Positions 1 through 7,421 of a stretch of 50,049 nucleotides of DNA are shown in pieces; the stretch's first letter is position 1; each line of letters starts with the position of its first letter. Source of the stretch: Geodermatophilaceae bacterium URHB0062 (lineage in GTDB: Bacteria > Actinomycetota > Actinomycetes > Mycobacteriales > Geodermatophilaceae); the NCBI GenBank assembly GCA_000620185.1, contig JHVO01000019.1:1-50049 (forward strand), written 5' to 3'. The position numbers were made by a program, and so were the translations under genes. The notes beneath the pieces are model-generated. The model was not told where the DNA came from. It did no database searches and was given only the letters and a program-made list of their open reading frames with translations.

Positions 1-441
1 AGCGAGCGCCCCGACCACAACGGCCCCGGAGAAATCATCGAAAGCTCCCCGCCCGAGGGCACCGTGGTCCCCTGCGGCAGCGCCGTCGACCTCGTTCTTT
101 CGTCGGGGTCCACACCGTGCACCGTCCCCGACGTGATTCAGGAGTACCTCGCCGAGGCGGGTCCCGAGCTCGACGCGGCCGGCCTGACGGTCGGAAACGT
201 GAGCTATCGCCCCGACGACAACGGCCCCAACGAGATCATCGAGAGCTCCCCGCCCGCGGGTACCAAGGTCCCCTGCGACAGCGCCGTCGACCTCGTCCTC
301 TCGTCGGGGTCCACACCGCCGCCCACCACCACACCGCCGACCACCACACCGCCCACGACCACACCGCCGACCACCACACCGCCGACCACCACACCGCCGA
401 CCACCACACCGCCGACGACGACCACACCGCCTCTCAACTGA
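1..441 (+). CDS. PASTA-domain protein, C-terminal part (5' end outside window)
   Basis: The reading frame is open from the first base of the window, so the start lies upstream. What is visible is the end of one PASTA repeat, one complete PASTA repeat (about residues 39-103, with the motif VPDVI..., a long helix and ...SSPPAGTKV) and a Pro/Thr-rich tail. Each repeat carries a Cys just before VPDV and a VPC(G/D)SAVDLVLSSGSTP strand. The regular cysteine pairs suggest disulfide-stapled, extracytoplasmic repeats. PASTA domains usually bind muropeptides or act as spacers on Ser/Thr kinases and cell-wall proteins. The tail ends without a sortase motif or membrane segment. Whether the missing N-terminus is a kinase or a secreted protein cannot be told here. 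Confidence 0.8.
   Translation, partial: SERPDHNGPGEIIESSPPEGTVVPCGSAVDLVLSSGSTPCTVPDVIQEYLAEAGPELDAAGLTVGNVSYRPDDNGPNEIIESSPPAGTKVPCDSAVDLVLSSGSTPPPTTTPPTTTPPTTTPPTTTPPTTTPPTTTPPTTTTPPLN
316..435 (+). repeat. In-frame PTTTPP-type tandem repeat (Pro/Thr tail)
   Basis: About seven copies of a 15-18 bp unit encode PPTTTPPTTT at the C-terminus of the PASTA protein. It looks like a wall-spanning linker and is prone to copy-number slippage. It ends six codons before the stop. Confidence 0.85.
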
Positions 442-548
442 CCGCCTCTCAAGTGACCGGCCAAACATGAGCAGACGGACGGAATGACCAGCGACAGGCT
501 GTCGGAGACCTCGGGTCAGGCGCTGTCGGAGAAATGAGGGCATCGATC

Positions 549-1001
549 ATGACCACTGACAACGGTGCGGGGGACAACATCCGGGTGACGATCGGTGGCT
601 CGGTTTCCGGAGGCGGGCAGGTCGCGGCCGGCCGCAACATCAGCCAGAGCTACGTCCGGACGCACACCGAGGGCGCGGCGCCGGTAACGGACGCGGACCT
701 CGCCGAACTGCGCAGTGCCATCGAGTCGGTCAAGGCGCAGGTCGTGGCCACCGCACCGGCCGAGCAGCAGGCGGCCGCCCTCGAGCGGATCGACGAACTG
801 GAGCAGGCGGTCGTCGCCGACGAACCCGACCTCACCACACTGCAGTACGTCCGCAAGTGGTTCGGGAAGAACCTGCCCAAGCTGGCCGGCTCGGTCACCG
901 GTCTGATCATCCATCCGGTCGTCGGAAAGATCGTCGAGGCGGCCGGCGACCTCGCCGTCCGCCAGTTCCGCGAGCTCTTCGGGGACGCCGCGGAACGGTG
1001 A
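549..1001 (+). CDS. Small protein of unknown function with Gly-rich N-terminal segment
   Basis: The protein has 150 residues. ATG at 549 is preferred over ATG at 534 because an AGGG sits 8 bases upstream of it, while the GGAG before 534 is only 3 bases away. The first 35 residues are rich in alternating Gly/Val/Ser (GDNIRVTIGGSVSGGG, then AAGRNIS). Then comes a helical, charged region with Ala/Glu heptad-like spacing (about residues 50-95) and an amphipathic C-terminal stretch. Similar Gly/Val N-terminal segments occur on actinobacterial proteins of effector or NLR-like systems, but I cannot assign a family. It follows the PASTA gene by about 100 bp on the same strand. Confidence 0.6.
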   Translation: MTTDNGAGDNIRVTIGGSVSGGGQVAAGRNISQSYVRTHTEGAAPVTDADLAELRSAIESVKAQVVATAPAEQQAAALERIDELEQAVVADEPDLTTLQYVRKWFGKNLPKLAGSVTGLIIHPVVGKIVEAAGDLAVRQFRELFGDAAER

Positions 1002-1220
1002 CTCCGTCCCACGAGCACAGGCCGGGCCAGATGTCGCGGGCCTTTCGATGGCGGGCTCGATCTCCACGTACGCCGGGCGCGGCATCGCTCAGCCGGTGGG
1101 CATCCTGCCTGTGAGCGACGGAGAGCGGCGAGGCGCCGCTCCTTGAGGGCGCTCCGCGCGCATCCACGCGGTCGACCCTCGCCGAAGAGGTGGCATCCCG
1201 ACTTCTTCGAGGAGTTCCCG

Positions 1221-1913
1221 ATGCGAGTGCACCTCTTCCCCGCACGCCGGACCGCCCCCTCCGAGCCCGTGGACGCCGATCGCCCCGTCGACGGACGGGT
1301 ACTGCTCGTGCATCGAGTCGGCGCCATCGCGGTCGCCCTGGTGATCGGAGTCTTCGGCGTCCTGGGCTTCGCCGGCGGTCTGGACTTCTTCTCCACCGAG
1401 GGCGAGCGCATCCTCGGGCTGTCGTCCAACGGCCTGCTGTCGGCCATCTCGGTCGTCACCGCGCTGGTCCTCGTCGTCGCCGCCTTCCAGGGGGCGCGAC
1501 TGGCGTCGACGGTGATGATCGTCGTCGGGATCCTGTTCCTCATCTCGGCACTGGCCAACCTGGCCGTCCTCCGGACGAGCCTCAACGTCCTGGCCTTCAA
1601 GTTCCCGAACGTCGTCTTCTCCCTGGTAGCCGGGCTCGTCCTGCTGCTGGTCGGCGCCTACGGCCGGCTGACGGGCAACCTGCCGCCGGACAGCCCCTAT
1701 GCGCACCCCGGCGAGGAGGAGTGGGAGCCGGAGTCGTTCCCGTCCACCCCGGCGGAGTTCGCCGCGGAGCGGGCCATGCGCGACGCCGAGGTGGCGGTGG
1801 TCAACCACGTCGCCACCGCGGAGCAGCGCCGGCGGGTCGCGGCCATGGCACGGGTGACCAGCCGCGGCGACCGCCGGCGCGTGTGGATGGAGTGCGACCG
1901 GGCGTCGTCCTGA
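1221..1913 (+). CDS. DUF4383-type four-helix membrane protein
   Basis: The protein has 230 residues. ATG at 1221 has GAGGAG at 1209-1214, so the longer upstream frame is not needed. Four hydrophobic helices are visible at about residues 30-52, 67-90, 95-117 and 125-146, separated by short loops. A Gly after the first helix (LGFAGGLDFF) and a fourth helix ending LLLVGAYG fit the DUF4383 pattern. A hydrophilic, acidic then basic C-terminal tail of about 80 residues follows (PGEEEWEPESFP, AAMARVTSRGDRRR). Family members are actinobacterial membrane proteins of unknown function. Neighbours give no further clue. Confidence 0.75.
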   Translation: MRVHLFPARRTAPSEPVDADRPVDGRVLLVHRVGAIAVALVIGVFGVLGFAGGLDFFSTEGERILGLSSNGLLSAISVVTALVLVVAAFQGARLASTVMIVVGILFLISALANLAVLRTSLNVLAFKFPNVVFSLVAGLVLLLVGAYGRLTGNLPPDSPYAHPGEEEWEPESFPSTPAEFAAERAMRDAEVAVVNHVATAEQRRRVAAMARVTSRGDRRRVWMECDRASS

Positions 1914-1937
1914 TCCGGGACGGCGCGCCGGCCGGGC

Positions 1938-2354
1938 TCAGTGCGAGTACTCGGCCGGCCGGAGCAGCATCACGGCGGCCATGGCCGGGAACATCAGCAC
2001 GTGCCCCCAGGTCATGAGGGCGCCCGCGCCGATCGCGCCGGACCAGTAGGGCACGAGCAGCACGGCGAACGGCACGTACATCGAGGCCGACATCTCGACG
2101 ATGCCGCGCCACGAGTGGCCGCGGAAGCGCATCCAGGCACCCATGCCGATCGCCATGTTGGTGGCCATCACGAGCACGCCGACGTCATGCCGGGCGGTCA
2201 GCGCCGGCCACACCAAGTGCTCCAGGGTGCCGAGCGCGAACATGCCGGCGAACATCGCCACGACCATCTCGAGGTAGTGGCGGACGAAGTGCCCCACCCG
2301 GTGGCGCCGGGAGTGGACGTCGTGGGTGGTGGTGGAGAGGGTCTCGGTCGTCAT
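1938..2354 (-). CDS. Small four-helix integral membrane protein
   Basis: The protein has 138 residues from ATG at 2354 (MTTETLSTTT). An upstream in-frame ATG would add 21 residues of unlikely sequence. After a basic segment (HSRRHRVGHFVRH), four hydrophobic helices follow, rich in Met and with conserved-looking polar residues (LEHLVW, NMAIGMGAW, EMSASMY, WGHVLM). The sequence resembles short actinobacterial membrane proteins that have been labelled FliP-like in automatic annotation; nothing here supports a flagellar role. It lies directly downstream of the two-component pair on the same strand and may be co-transcribed with it. Confidence 0.65.
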   Translation of the reverse strand: MTTETLSTTTHDVHSRRHRVGHFVRHYLEMVVAMFAGMFALGTLEHLVWPALTARHDVGVLVMATNMAIGMGAWMRFRGHSWRGIVEMSASMYVPFAVLLVPYWSGAIGAGALMTWGHVLMFPAMAAVMLLRPAEYSH

Positions 2355-2439
2355 GGCGAAGATCGTCGGGCGCCGGGACTGCGCTGCCAGGTGCCGGAGG
2401 TCATGACCCGGGGTCACGTCCGGACATGACCCCTCGGCG

Positions 2440-3105
2440 TCAGATCAGGCCGAGCGCCCGCCCCCGCAGCGCCGCCTGGGTGCGGTCTCGGGCCCCGAGT
2501 TTGGCCAGCACGTTGGTGACGTGGTTCTTCACCGTGCCCTCGGCCAGGAAGAGCGCGGCGGCGATCTCGCGGTTGCTGTCGCCCTCGGCCAGCCGGCGCA
2601 GCACGTCGAGCTCGCGGTCCGACAGCGGTACCACCAGCGGTTGCGGACGGGGACCGGCGTCGTCGGGCAAGGTGGCGAACCGGGCCACCACCTTGGCGGC
2701 CACCGAGGGCTGCAGGACCGACTCACCCCGGGCGGCGGCCAGCAGCGCCTCGACCAGCCGGTCGGACGACACGTCCTTGAGCAGGTAGCCGACGGCCCCG
2801 GCCCGCAGTGCGGCGAACACGTCCTCGTCGTCGTCGAAGGTGGTGAGGGCCAGCACCCGGACGCCGGGTTGCTCCACGCGCAGCCGCTTCGTGGCCGCGA
2901 TCCCGTCGAGCACCGGCATGTGCAGGTCCATCAGGACGACGTCCGGCCGAATTGCCGCGGACCTCTCCAGCGCCTCGGCGCCGTCGCCCGCCTCCCCGAC
3001 GACCTCGATCTCCGGCCGCACCTCGAGCAGCGTGGCCAGCGCCTCGCGGAACAGCGCCTGGTCGTCGACGAGCAGGACCCGCACCCGCGCTCCGCCGACG
3101 GTCAC
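2440..3105 (-). CDS. NarL/FixJ-type response regulator (LuxR DNA-binding domain)
   Basis: The protein has 221 residues from GTG at 3105. This start overlaps the kinase stop by 4 bases (GTGA), which marks translational coupling. The receiver domain spans about residues 8-125: acidic pair in LLVDDQ (D14/D15), phospho-acceptor Asp60 in VVLMDLHMPVLDG, Thr88 and the conserved Lys110 in YLLKD. The LuxR-type helix-turn-helix covers about residues 158-215, with LSDRELDVLRRLAEG, SNREIAAALFLAEGTVKNHV and LAKLGARDRTQA. It should be phosphorylated by the kinase encoded immediately upstream and bind promoters not identifiable here. Confidence 0.95.
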   Translation of the reverse strand: MTVGGARVRVLLVDDQALFREALATLLEVRPEIEVVGEAGDGAEALERSAAIRPDVVLMDLHMPVLDGIAATKRLRVEQPGVRVLALTTFDDDEDVFAALRAGAVGYLLKDVSSDRLVEALLAAARGESVLQPSVAAKVVARFATLPDDAGPRPQPLVVPLSDRELDVLRRLAEGDSNREIAAALFLAEGTVKNHVTNVLAKLGARDRTQAALRGRALGLI

Positions 3106-4205
3106 CCGGGCACCGTCATGCGCAGCGTCGTCCCCGCACCGGGGGCCGACTCGAGGTCGACGCGGCCGCCGAGCCGCTCGGCGCGCTCGCGCAGCCCGAT
3201 CAGCCCGAAGCCGTCTCCCGCGGGCACGGCACCCCGGCCGTCGTCGCAGACCTCGAGCCGGACCGTGCCGCCGTCGCGGTAGTGCAGGACCAGCCGCGCG
3301 GAGCCGGCCGCGGCGTGCTTGCGCACGTTGGTCAGCCCTTCCTGGGCGGCGCGGTACAGCGCCTCGTCGGCCGCGGCAGCCAGCGGCCGCACCGTTCCGG
3401 TGACCTCGAGCGCCGTGGGCACCCCCGCGGCGGACGCGTCGTCCACCAGCAGCTTGACGGCGTCGACCAGCGGCGGCGCAACACGGGCCTCGCGGAGAGC
3501 CGACACCGACCGCCGGACCTCGGCCAGTGCCTCCGTCGACTGCTCCTGCGCCTTGGCGAGCACGGCGTCGGCCTTGGCCGGATCGGTGGCAAGCACCGCC
3601 CGCGCGGCCTGGACCTGCATCTGGACGACGGTGAGGTGATGGCCCAGGCCGTCGTGGATGTCGCGGGCAAGCCGGTTGCGCTCCCGCGTGGTGGCCAGCT
3701 CCTCGGCCTGTGCGGCGTAGCCGCGCAGCCGGCCGTTGGCAGCGGCGAGCTCGGCCCTGGCCCGCTGCTCGCGCCGCAGCAGCTCGGTGACCACCGCGGT
3801 GAAGGCCGCCGCGGCGAGGATGCCGAGACCGTTGCGCAGGCCGTCGCTCCACGACATGCCCAGATGCACCAGGGGGATCGCCGCGGCGATCACCACGGCA
3901 GCGGGCAACGGCAGCAGGAGCACGCTCTGGCTGACCAGGACCATGAGCAGCAGCGTCGCGCCCACCCCGGCGCCGGCGGCACCGAAGACGAGGTACCCCA
4001 GAGCGAGCTGCACCGTCACGTACACACCGGCCAGCCGGCGACGACGGAGCGGCTCCTGCCGGTCGACCCAGGCGAAGCCGAACACGGCGAGCGCCGTGTA
4101 CACCGCGGCCAGCGCGATCGCGGGCAGCGGATCCGCGAGCGCGGTGCTCTCGACCAGCAGGGTCACGAAGGCCCCGCAGGTCAGCACGACGAGCGCCCGG
4201 TTCAC
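3102..4205 (-). CDS. Sensor histidine kinase, NarL-partner (HisKA_3) family
   Basis: The protein has 367 residues. The N-terminal half contains about five hydrophobic helices (residues 5-140), so it senses at or in the membrane and has no large extracellular domain. A short coiled coil (REQRARAELAAANGRL) leads to the HisKA_3 dimerisation box ERNRLARDIHDGLGHH with phospho-acceptor His184. The HATPase_c domain follows, with N-box EGLTNVRKHA, G1 box DDGRGA and G2 box GFGLIGLRERAERLGG. It is co-transcribed with, and overlaps, the response regulator gene. The signal is unknown. Confidence 0.95.
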   Translation of the reverse strand: MNRALVVLTCGAFVTLLVESTALADPLPAIALAAVYTALAVFGFAWVDRQEPLRRRRLAGVYVTVQLALGYLVFGAAGAGVGATLLLMVLVSQSVLLLPLPAAVVIAAAIPLVHLGMSWSDGLRNGLGILAAAAFTAVVTELLRREQRARAELAAANGRLRGYAAQAEELATTRERNRLARDIHDGLGHHLTVVQMQVQAARAVLATDPAKADAVLAKAQEQSTEALAEVRRSVSALREARVAPPLVDAVKLLVDDASAAGVPTALEVTGTVRPLAAAADEALYRAAQEGLTNVRKHAAAGSARLVLHYRDGGTVRLEVCDDGRGAVPAGDGFGLIGLRERAERLGGRVDLESAPGAGTTLRMTVPG

Positions 4206-4254
4206 CGGGACACTGTCCAGCGCGGGCCCGCAGTGGTCAACGAGACCCGCCCGA

Positions 4255-4884
4255 TCAGCGGAGCAGCAGGCGCTCGACGCTGTCGACCAGCCAGTCGCAG
4301 TACTCCTCCAGGGTCCAGCCGCGCGCGTCGATGAGGGTGTCGGACGCCGCGTGGTCGAACACGGCCCAGAAGATGTCGGTGGCCCGGTCGACGTCCAGCC
4401 CCTCGCGCAGCCAAGGGCTGAACGACTCCACGAGTGCCCGGTAGTCCTGGTAGCGGCGGCGCCCGTACTCGGCGAACGCGGCGGCGATCTCGGGGTCCAC
4501 CGACGCCGCGTCGGCGAACACCTTGAGCATGGGACCGGTCTGCGGGACGAAGCGCAGGGCGGTCTCCCGGAGGAGCCGCAGCTTCTCCGCCCGGCCGGGG
4601 GAGGAGATCAGCCGCACTATCCCCTCACGCGCCAGCAGCGGCGCCTGCTCGTCGTCCCCCACGACGGCCCGGTCGACGCACGCGAGCAGCAACGACGCCT
4701 TGCTGCCCTGGCCGAACACGGTCTGGACGGAGACGCCGGCAGCGTCGGCCACGTCGCGCATCGTCGTCCCGGCATAGCCCTTGTCGACGAAACAGCGGCC
4801 CGCCGCATCGAGCACGGCGGCCCTCGTGCGCTGCGCCTGCTCGGCCCGCAACGCGGAGCGATAGACCCTCTTGCCCTCGGACAC
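4255..4884 (-). CDS. TetR/AcrR-family transcriptional regulator
   Basis: The protein has 209 residues from GTG at 4884. The N-terminal HTH is clear: RTRAAVLDAAGRCFVDKGYAG, then TTMRDVADAAGVSVQTVFGQG. The canonical position after TVF is usually Y or H followed by F, and here it reads GQGSKASLL. The ligand-binding domain is helical and ends WLVDSVERLLLR. It is divergent from the hemerythrin-DUF385 pair. The 63-bp gap holds an inverted repeat that is a good candidate for its operator, so it probably represses itself and that pair. Confidence 0.9.
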   Translation of the reverse strand: MSEGKRVYRSALRAEQAQRTRAAVLDAAGRCFVDKGYAGTTMRDVADAAGVSVQTVFGQGSKASLLLACVDRAVVGDDEQAPLLAREGIVRLISSPGRAEKLRLLRETALRFVPQTGPMLKVFADAASVDPEIAAAFAEYGRRRYQDYRALVESFSPWLREGLDVDRATDIFWAVFDHAASDTLIDARGWTLEEYCDWLVDSVERLLLR

Positions 4885-4893
4885 GGGTTCACT

Positions 4894-4908
4894 ATAGCTT
4901 GCCGCTAT
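4894..4908. promoter_or_regulatory. Candidate TetR operator (ATAGC-N5-GCTAT)
   Basis: A perfect 5-bp inverted repeat with a 5-bp spacer lies in the divergent gap between the regulator (start 4884) and the hemerythrin gene (start 4948), in an AT-rich patch unlike its surroundings. Position and symmetry suggest a TetR-type site. It is short, so the call is tentative. Confidence 0.4.
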
Positions 4909-4947
4909 TCGTTAGAGGCTCACTCCATCGAACCAGGAGAACCCCGC

Positions 4948-5652
4948 ATGACCGTCACCTCCCCCGCCCCGGCGCAGCTGTCGTTCCCGGGTCAGGCCGC
5001 GGCCCCCGACGGGCCGATCGACCTCGCCGGCATGTACCTCATGCACCGGGGCTTCCGCCGCGACCTCGACGCGTTCGTTGCCGCCACCGCGACCACACCC
5101 GCCGCCGACCGCAGGCGATGGGGGCGCCTGTCCCGGCGGTTCGGGCTGTTCGCCGACGTGCTGCACAAGCACCACCACGGCGAGGACGTCGGACTCTGGC
5201 CGCTGCTGCAGGAGCGCGGCGCCGAGCAGGACGTGCTCGACGCTCTCGAGGCCGAGCACGCGGGCATCGATCCCCTGCTCGCTGGCTGCCGGGCCGACCT
5301 GGCGGCGCTCGCGCGAGGCGCCGACGACACCACCCGGCAGGCCCTGGCCGAGCGGACGGCACGGCTCCGCGACCTGCTGCACGACCACCTGGCGCGCGAG
5401 GAGAGCGACGGCATGACCCTGGTGCAATCGCACCTGACGCCCGAGGACTGGCACCGGCTCGACCGCGAGGTCTTCGCCAAGGAGTACCGCCCGAGCGACC
5501 TCCCCGCCGTCCTCGGCTGGGTCGCGTCGGGGCTCTCCCGCGACGAGGCGATGCGGATGCCGGGAGCCACGCCCGCCATGTGGCAGCTCGCCCGCTTCTT
5601 CGTCTGGCGCTTCGACCGCGCCGAGGCCCGCACCTTCGGGGCCCGGCCGTGA
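4948..5652 (+). CDS. Hemerythrin-domain (HHE) protein
   Basis: The protein has 234 residues. ATG at 4948 has AGGAGA at 4935-4940, which settles the start against a much longer open frame. The HHE cation-binding fold is shown by MYLMHRGFRRDLDAF (about residues 28-42), VLHKHHHGEDVGLWPLL (about 72-88), EAEHAGIDPLL (about 101-111) and LLHDHLAREESDGMTL (about 147-162). These provide the expected His and Glu/Asp di-iron ligands. Family members bind O2 or NO or act in oxidative stress and iron handling. The stop overlaps the next gene by 4 bases, and the pair is probably controlled by the divergent TetR regulator. Confidence 0.88.
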   Translation: MTVTSPAPAQLSFPGQAAAPDGPIDLAGMYLMHRGFRRDLDAFVAATATTPAADRRRWGRLSRRFGLFADVLHKHHHGEDVGLWPLLQERGAEQDVLDALEAEHAGIDPLLAGCRADLAALARGADDTTRQALAERTARLRDLLHDHLAREESDGMTLVQSHLTPEDWHRLDREVFAKEYRPSDLPAVLGWVASGLSRDEAMRMPGATPAMWQLARFFVWRFDRAEARTFGARP

Positions 5653-6092
5653 CGACGACCCGGGACCGGCTGCTCACCGTCGTCAGCAAGCACGCCGCCG
5701 CGGCGCACACTGCGCTCCTCCGTCGCACGAACGGGCGGATGGGCAACCGCTTCCGCGGCGGCGACGTCGTCCTGCTCACCCATCGCGGCCGCCGCTCGGG
5801 GAAGCAGTTCACGACCCCCCTCCTGCACGTCCGGGACGGCGACGACGTGGTCGTCGCCGCCTCCAACGGTGGGATCGACTCCGAGCCGCAGTGGTGGCTG
5901 AACCTGCAGGCCGATCCCCGCGCCGAGACCGAGATCCGGGGTCGGCGGAGAGCGGTGGTCGCGGCTCCGGTCGAGGACGGCGACCGTGACCGACTCTGGC
6001 AGGCGCTGATGGACAAGTGCCCGACGTACGACGAGTACCAGGCCAAGGTGCGGCGGCGGATCGCCCTCGTCCGCCTCAGCCCCGTCGGCTAG
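5649..6092 (+). CDS. DUF385 / nitroreductase-family deazaflavin-dependent oxidoreductase
   Basis: The protein has 147 residues from GTG at 5649, overlapping the hemerythrin stop as GTGA. It has the split beta-barrel hallmarks of the Ddn/DUF385 family: LLTHRGRRSGKQFTTPLLHVRDGDDVVVAASNGG, then PQWWLNLQADPRAETEIRGR. Family members bind F420 and reduce quinones or nitro compounds, and many protect against oxidative stress. The translational coupling to a hemerythrin suggests a joint redox-stress role. Substrate is not deducible. It ends 4 bp from the convergent GlgC-like gene. Confidence 0.88.
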   Translation: MTTTRDRLLTVVSKHAAAAHTALLRRTNGRMGNRFRGGDVVLLTHRGRRSGKQFTTPLLHVRDGDDVVVAASNGGIDSEPQWWLNLQADPRAETEIRGRRRAVVAAPVEDGDRDRLWQALMDKCPTYDEYQAKVRRRIALVRLSPVG

Positions 6093-6096
6093 GGAT

Positions 6097-7278
6097 TCAG
6101 TCCTCGTCCGGCTCGGGGAACCGCGCCCCGGCGGTCACCTCGCTGCCGGGGCGCACCCGCGCGCGGCGTCCGACCAGGGCGATGTCGCCGTCGCCGCCGA
6201 CTGCGGCCTCCGCACCGACCTCGACGAGGTCGTCGAGCACGGCGCGGGTGACGGTGGCGCCGGCCCGCACGCGCACGCCGGGCAGCAGCACGGAGTCGAC
6301 GACGGTAGCCCCCTCCTCGACGACCACACCCGGGGAGAGGACGGAGCCCCGCGCCGTGCCGGCGACGCGCGTGCCGCCGGAGATGAGGCTCCCCTCGACC
6401 TCCGCCGACCGGAGGAGGCGGGCGGCGCTGTGCCGCCCGCCTCGCGTGTGCACCGGCCACGCCGGGTCGTCGAGGTCGACGGGCGGGTGCTCGGCGAGGA
6501 AGTCGCGGTGCGCCTGCCAGTACGCCGGCACCGTGCCGACGTCGCGCCAGTAGCCATCCAACGGGTAGGCGCGGGCGAGACCGTCGCGGGTCTGCGCCGG
6601 GAGCAGCTGATCGCCGAGGTCCTCCAGACCTCCCTCCCCCGCCTCGTCGGCGAGCCCCTCGAGCCGGTCGAGGGTGGGGCCGGGGCTGAACACGAACACC
6701 TCGTTCGTGGCCGTGGTGGTCGCGGGCGCCTCGGGCTTGTAGGCGTAGTCGGTCACCTTCCCGTCCTCGCCCATCCGCACGATGCCGTAGCGGGAGGCGT
6801 CGTCCTCGGCGACCTCGGTGGTGACCATGGTGACCTCGGCGCCCGAGCCGAGATGCGCCTCGGCCACCTCGCGGTAGTCCAGCTTGTAGACCGCGTCGGA
6901 GCTGACCACCACGAGGGCGTCGGCGTCGAACTCGCGGACGAGGTCTGCCTGCCGCCACAGCGAGTCCGCCGTCCCGGTGTGCCAGCCACCCCGGTCGGTG
7001 CCCTGGAACGGCGGCAGGGTGAGCAGCCCGCCGGCGGTGCGGTCGAGGTCCCACGGCCGGCCGTTGGCGAGGTGGTCCGACAGCGACGTCGGGTGGAACT
7101 GCACGGACACCCACACGTCGGCGATCTGCGAGTGCTGGCAGTTGCTCAGCGGGAAGTCGATCAGCCGGTACACGCCGGCGAACGGGACGGCGGGCTTCGC
7201 GCGCTGCTCGGTCAGCAATTCCAGGCGCCCTCCCGCACCGCCGGCGAGGACCAGGACCAGGATGCGGGGAAGCGCCAT
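6097..7278 (-). CDS. GlgC-like sugar nucleotidyltransferase (glucose-1-phosphate adenylyltransferase family)
   Basis: The protein has 393 residues. The N-terminal Rossmann-like domain has LAGGAGGRLELLTEQRAKPAVPFAGVYRLIDFPLSN, then WHTGTADSLW, VVVSSDAVYKLDY and YPLDGYWRDVGTVPAYW, matching ADP-glucose pyrophosphorylases. The C-terminal third is a left-handed beta-helix-like stretch of hexapeptides (SGGTRVAG, SPGVVVEEGATVVDSVLLPGV). The nucleotide loop reads GAGGRL where canonical GlgC has G-(G/E)-G-(K/T)-RL, so the activity or regulation may differ. It is either a glycogen/trehalose precursor enzyme or a paralogue. It stands alone, divergent from the glycosyltransferase gene. Confidence 0.8.
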   Translation of the reverse strand: MALPRILVLVLAGGAGGRLELLTEQRAKPAVPFAGVYRLIDFPLSNCQHSQIADVWVSVQFHPTSLSDHLANGRPWDLDRTAGGLLTLPPFQGTDRGGWHTGTADSLWRQADLVREFDADALVVVSSDAVYKLDYREVAEAHLGSGAEVTMVTTEVAEDDASRYGIVRMGEDGKVTDYAYKPEAPATTTATNEVFVFSPGPTLDRLEGLADEAGEGGLEDLGDQLLPAQTRDGLARAYPLDGYWRDVGTVPAYWQAHRDFLAEHPPVDLDDPAWPVHTRGGRHSAARLLRSAEVEGSLISGGTRVAGTARGSVLSPGVVVEEGATVVDSVLLPGVRVRAGATVTRAVLDDLVEVGAEAAVGGDGDIALVGRRARVRPGSEVTAGARFPEPDED

Positions 7279-7421
7279 GGGAGGCCGCTACCCCGTAGCC
7301 ACGGCGACGTATCGGCCTTCCGCCGGGGACCGTTCCCGACCAGCATTGCCGGCACGCGGGCGCTGCCGGACTCCCGTCGTCCTGGTGGACACGCCTCACA
7401 CCCACCCTGGGACGGTGCGTG

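Noticed and set aside
316-435. CRISPR-like or satellite array
   Set aside because: The repeat is in frame, has no spacers and encodes a Pro/Thr tail of the PASTA protein.
3106-3852. N-terminal extension in frame with the response regulator
   Set aside because: Arg/Ala-rich shadow of the kinase gene. The GTG at 3105 coupled to the kinase stop is the real start.
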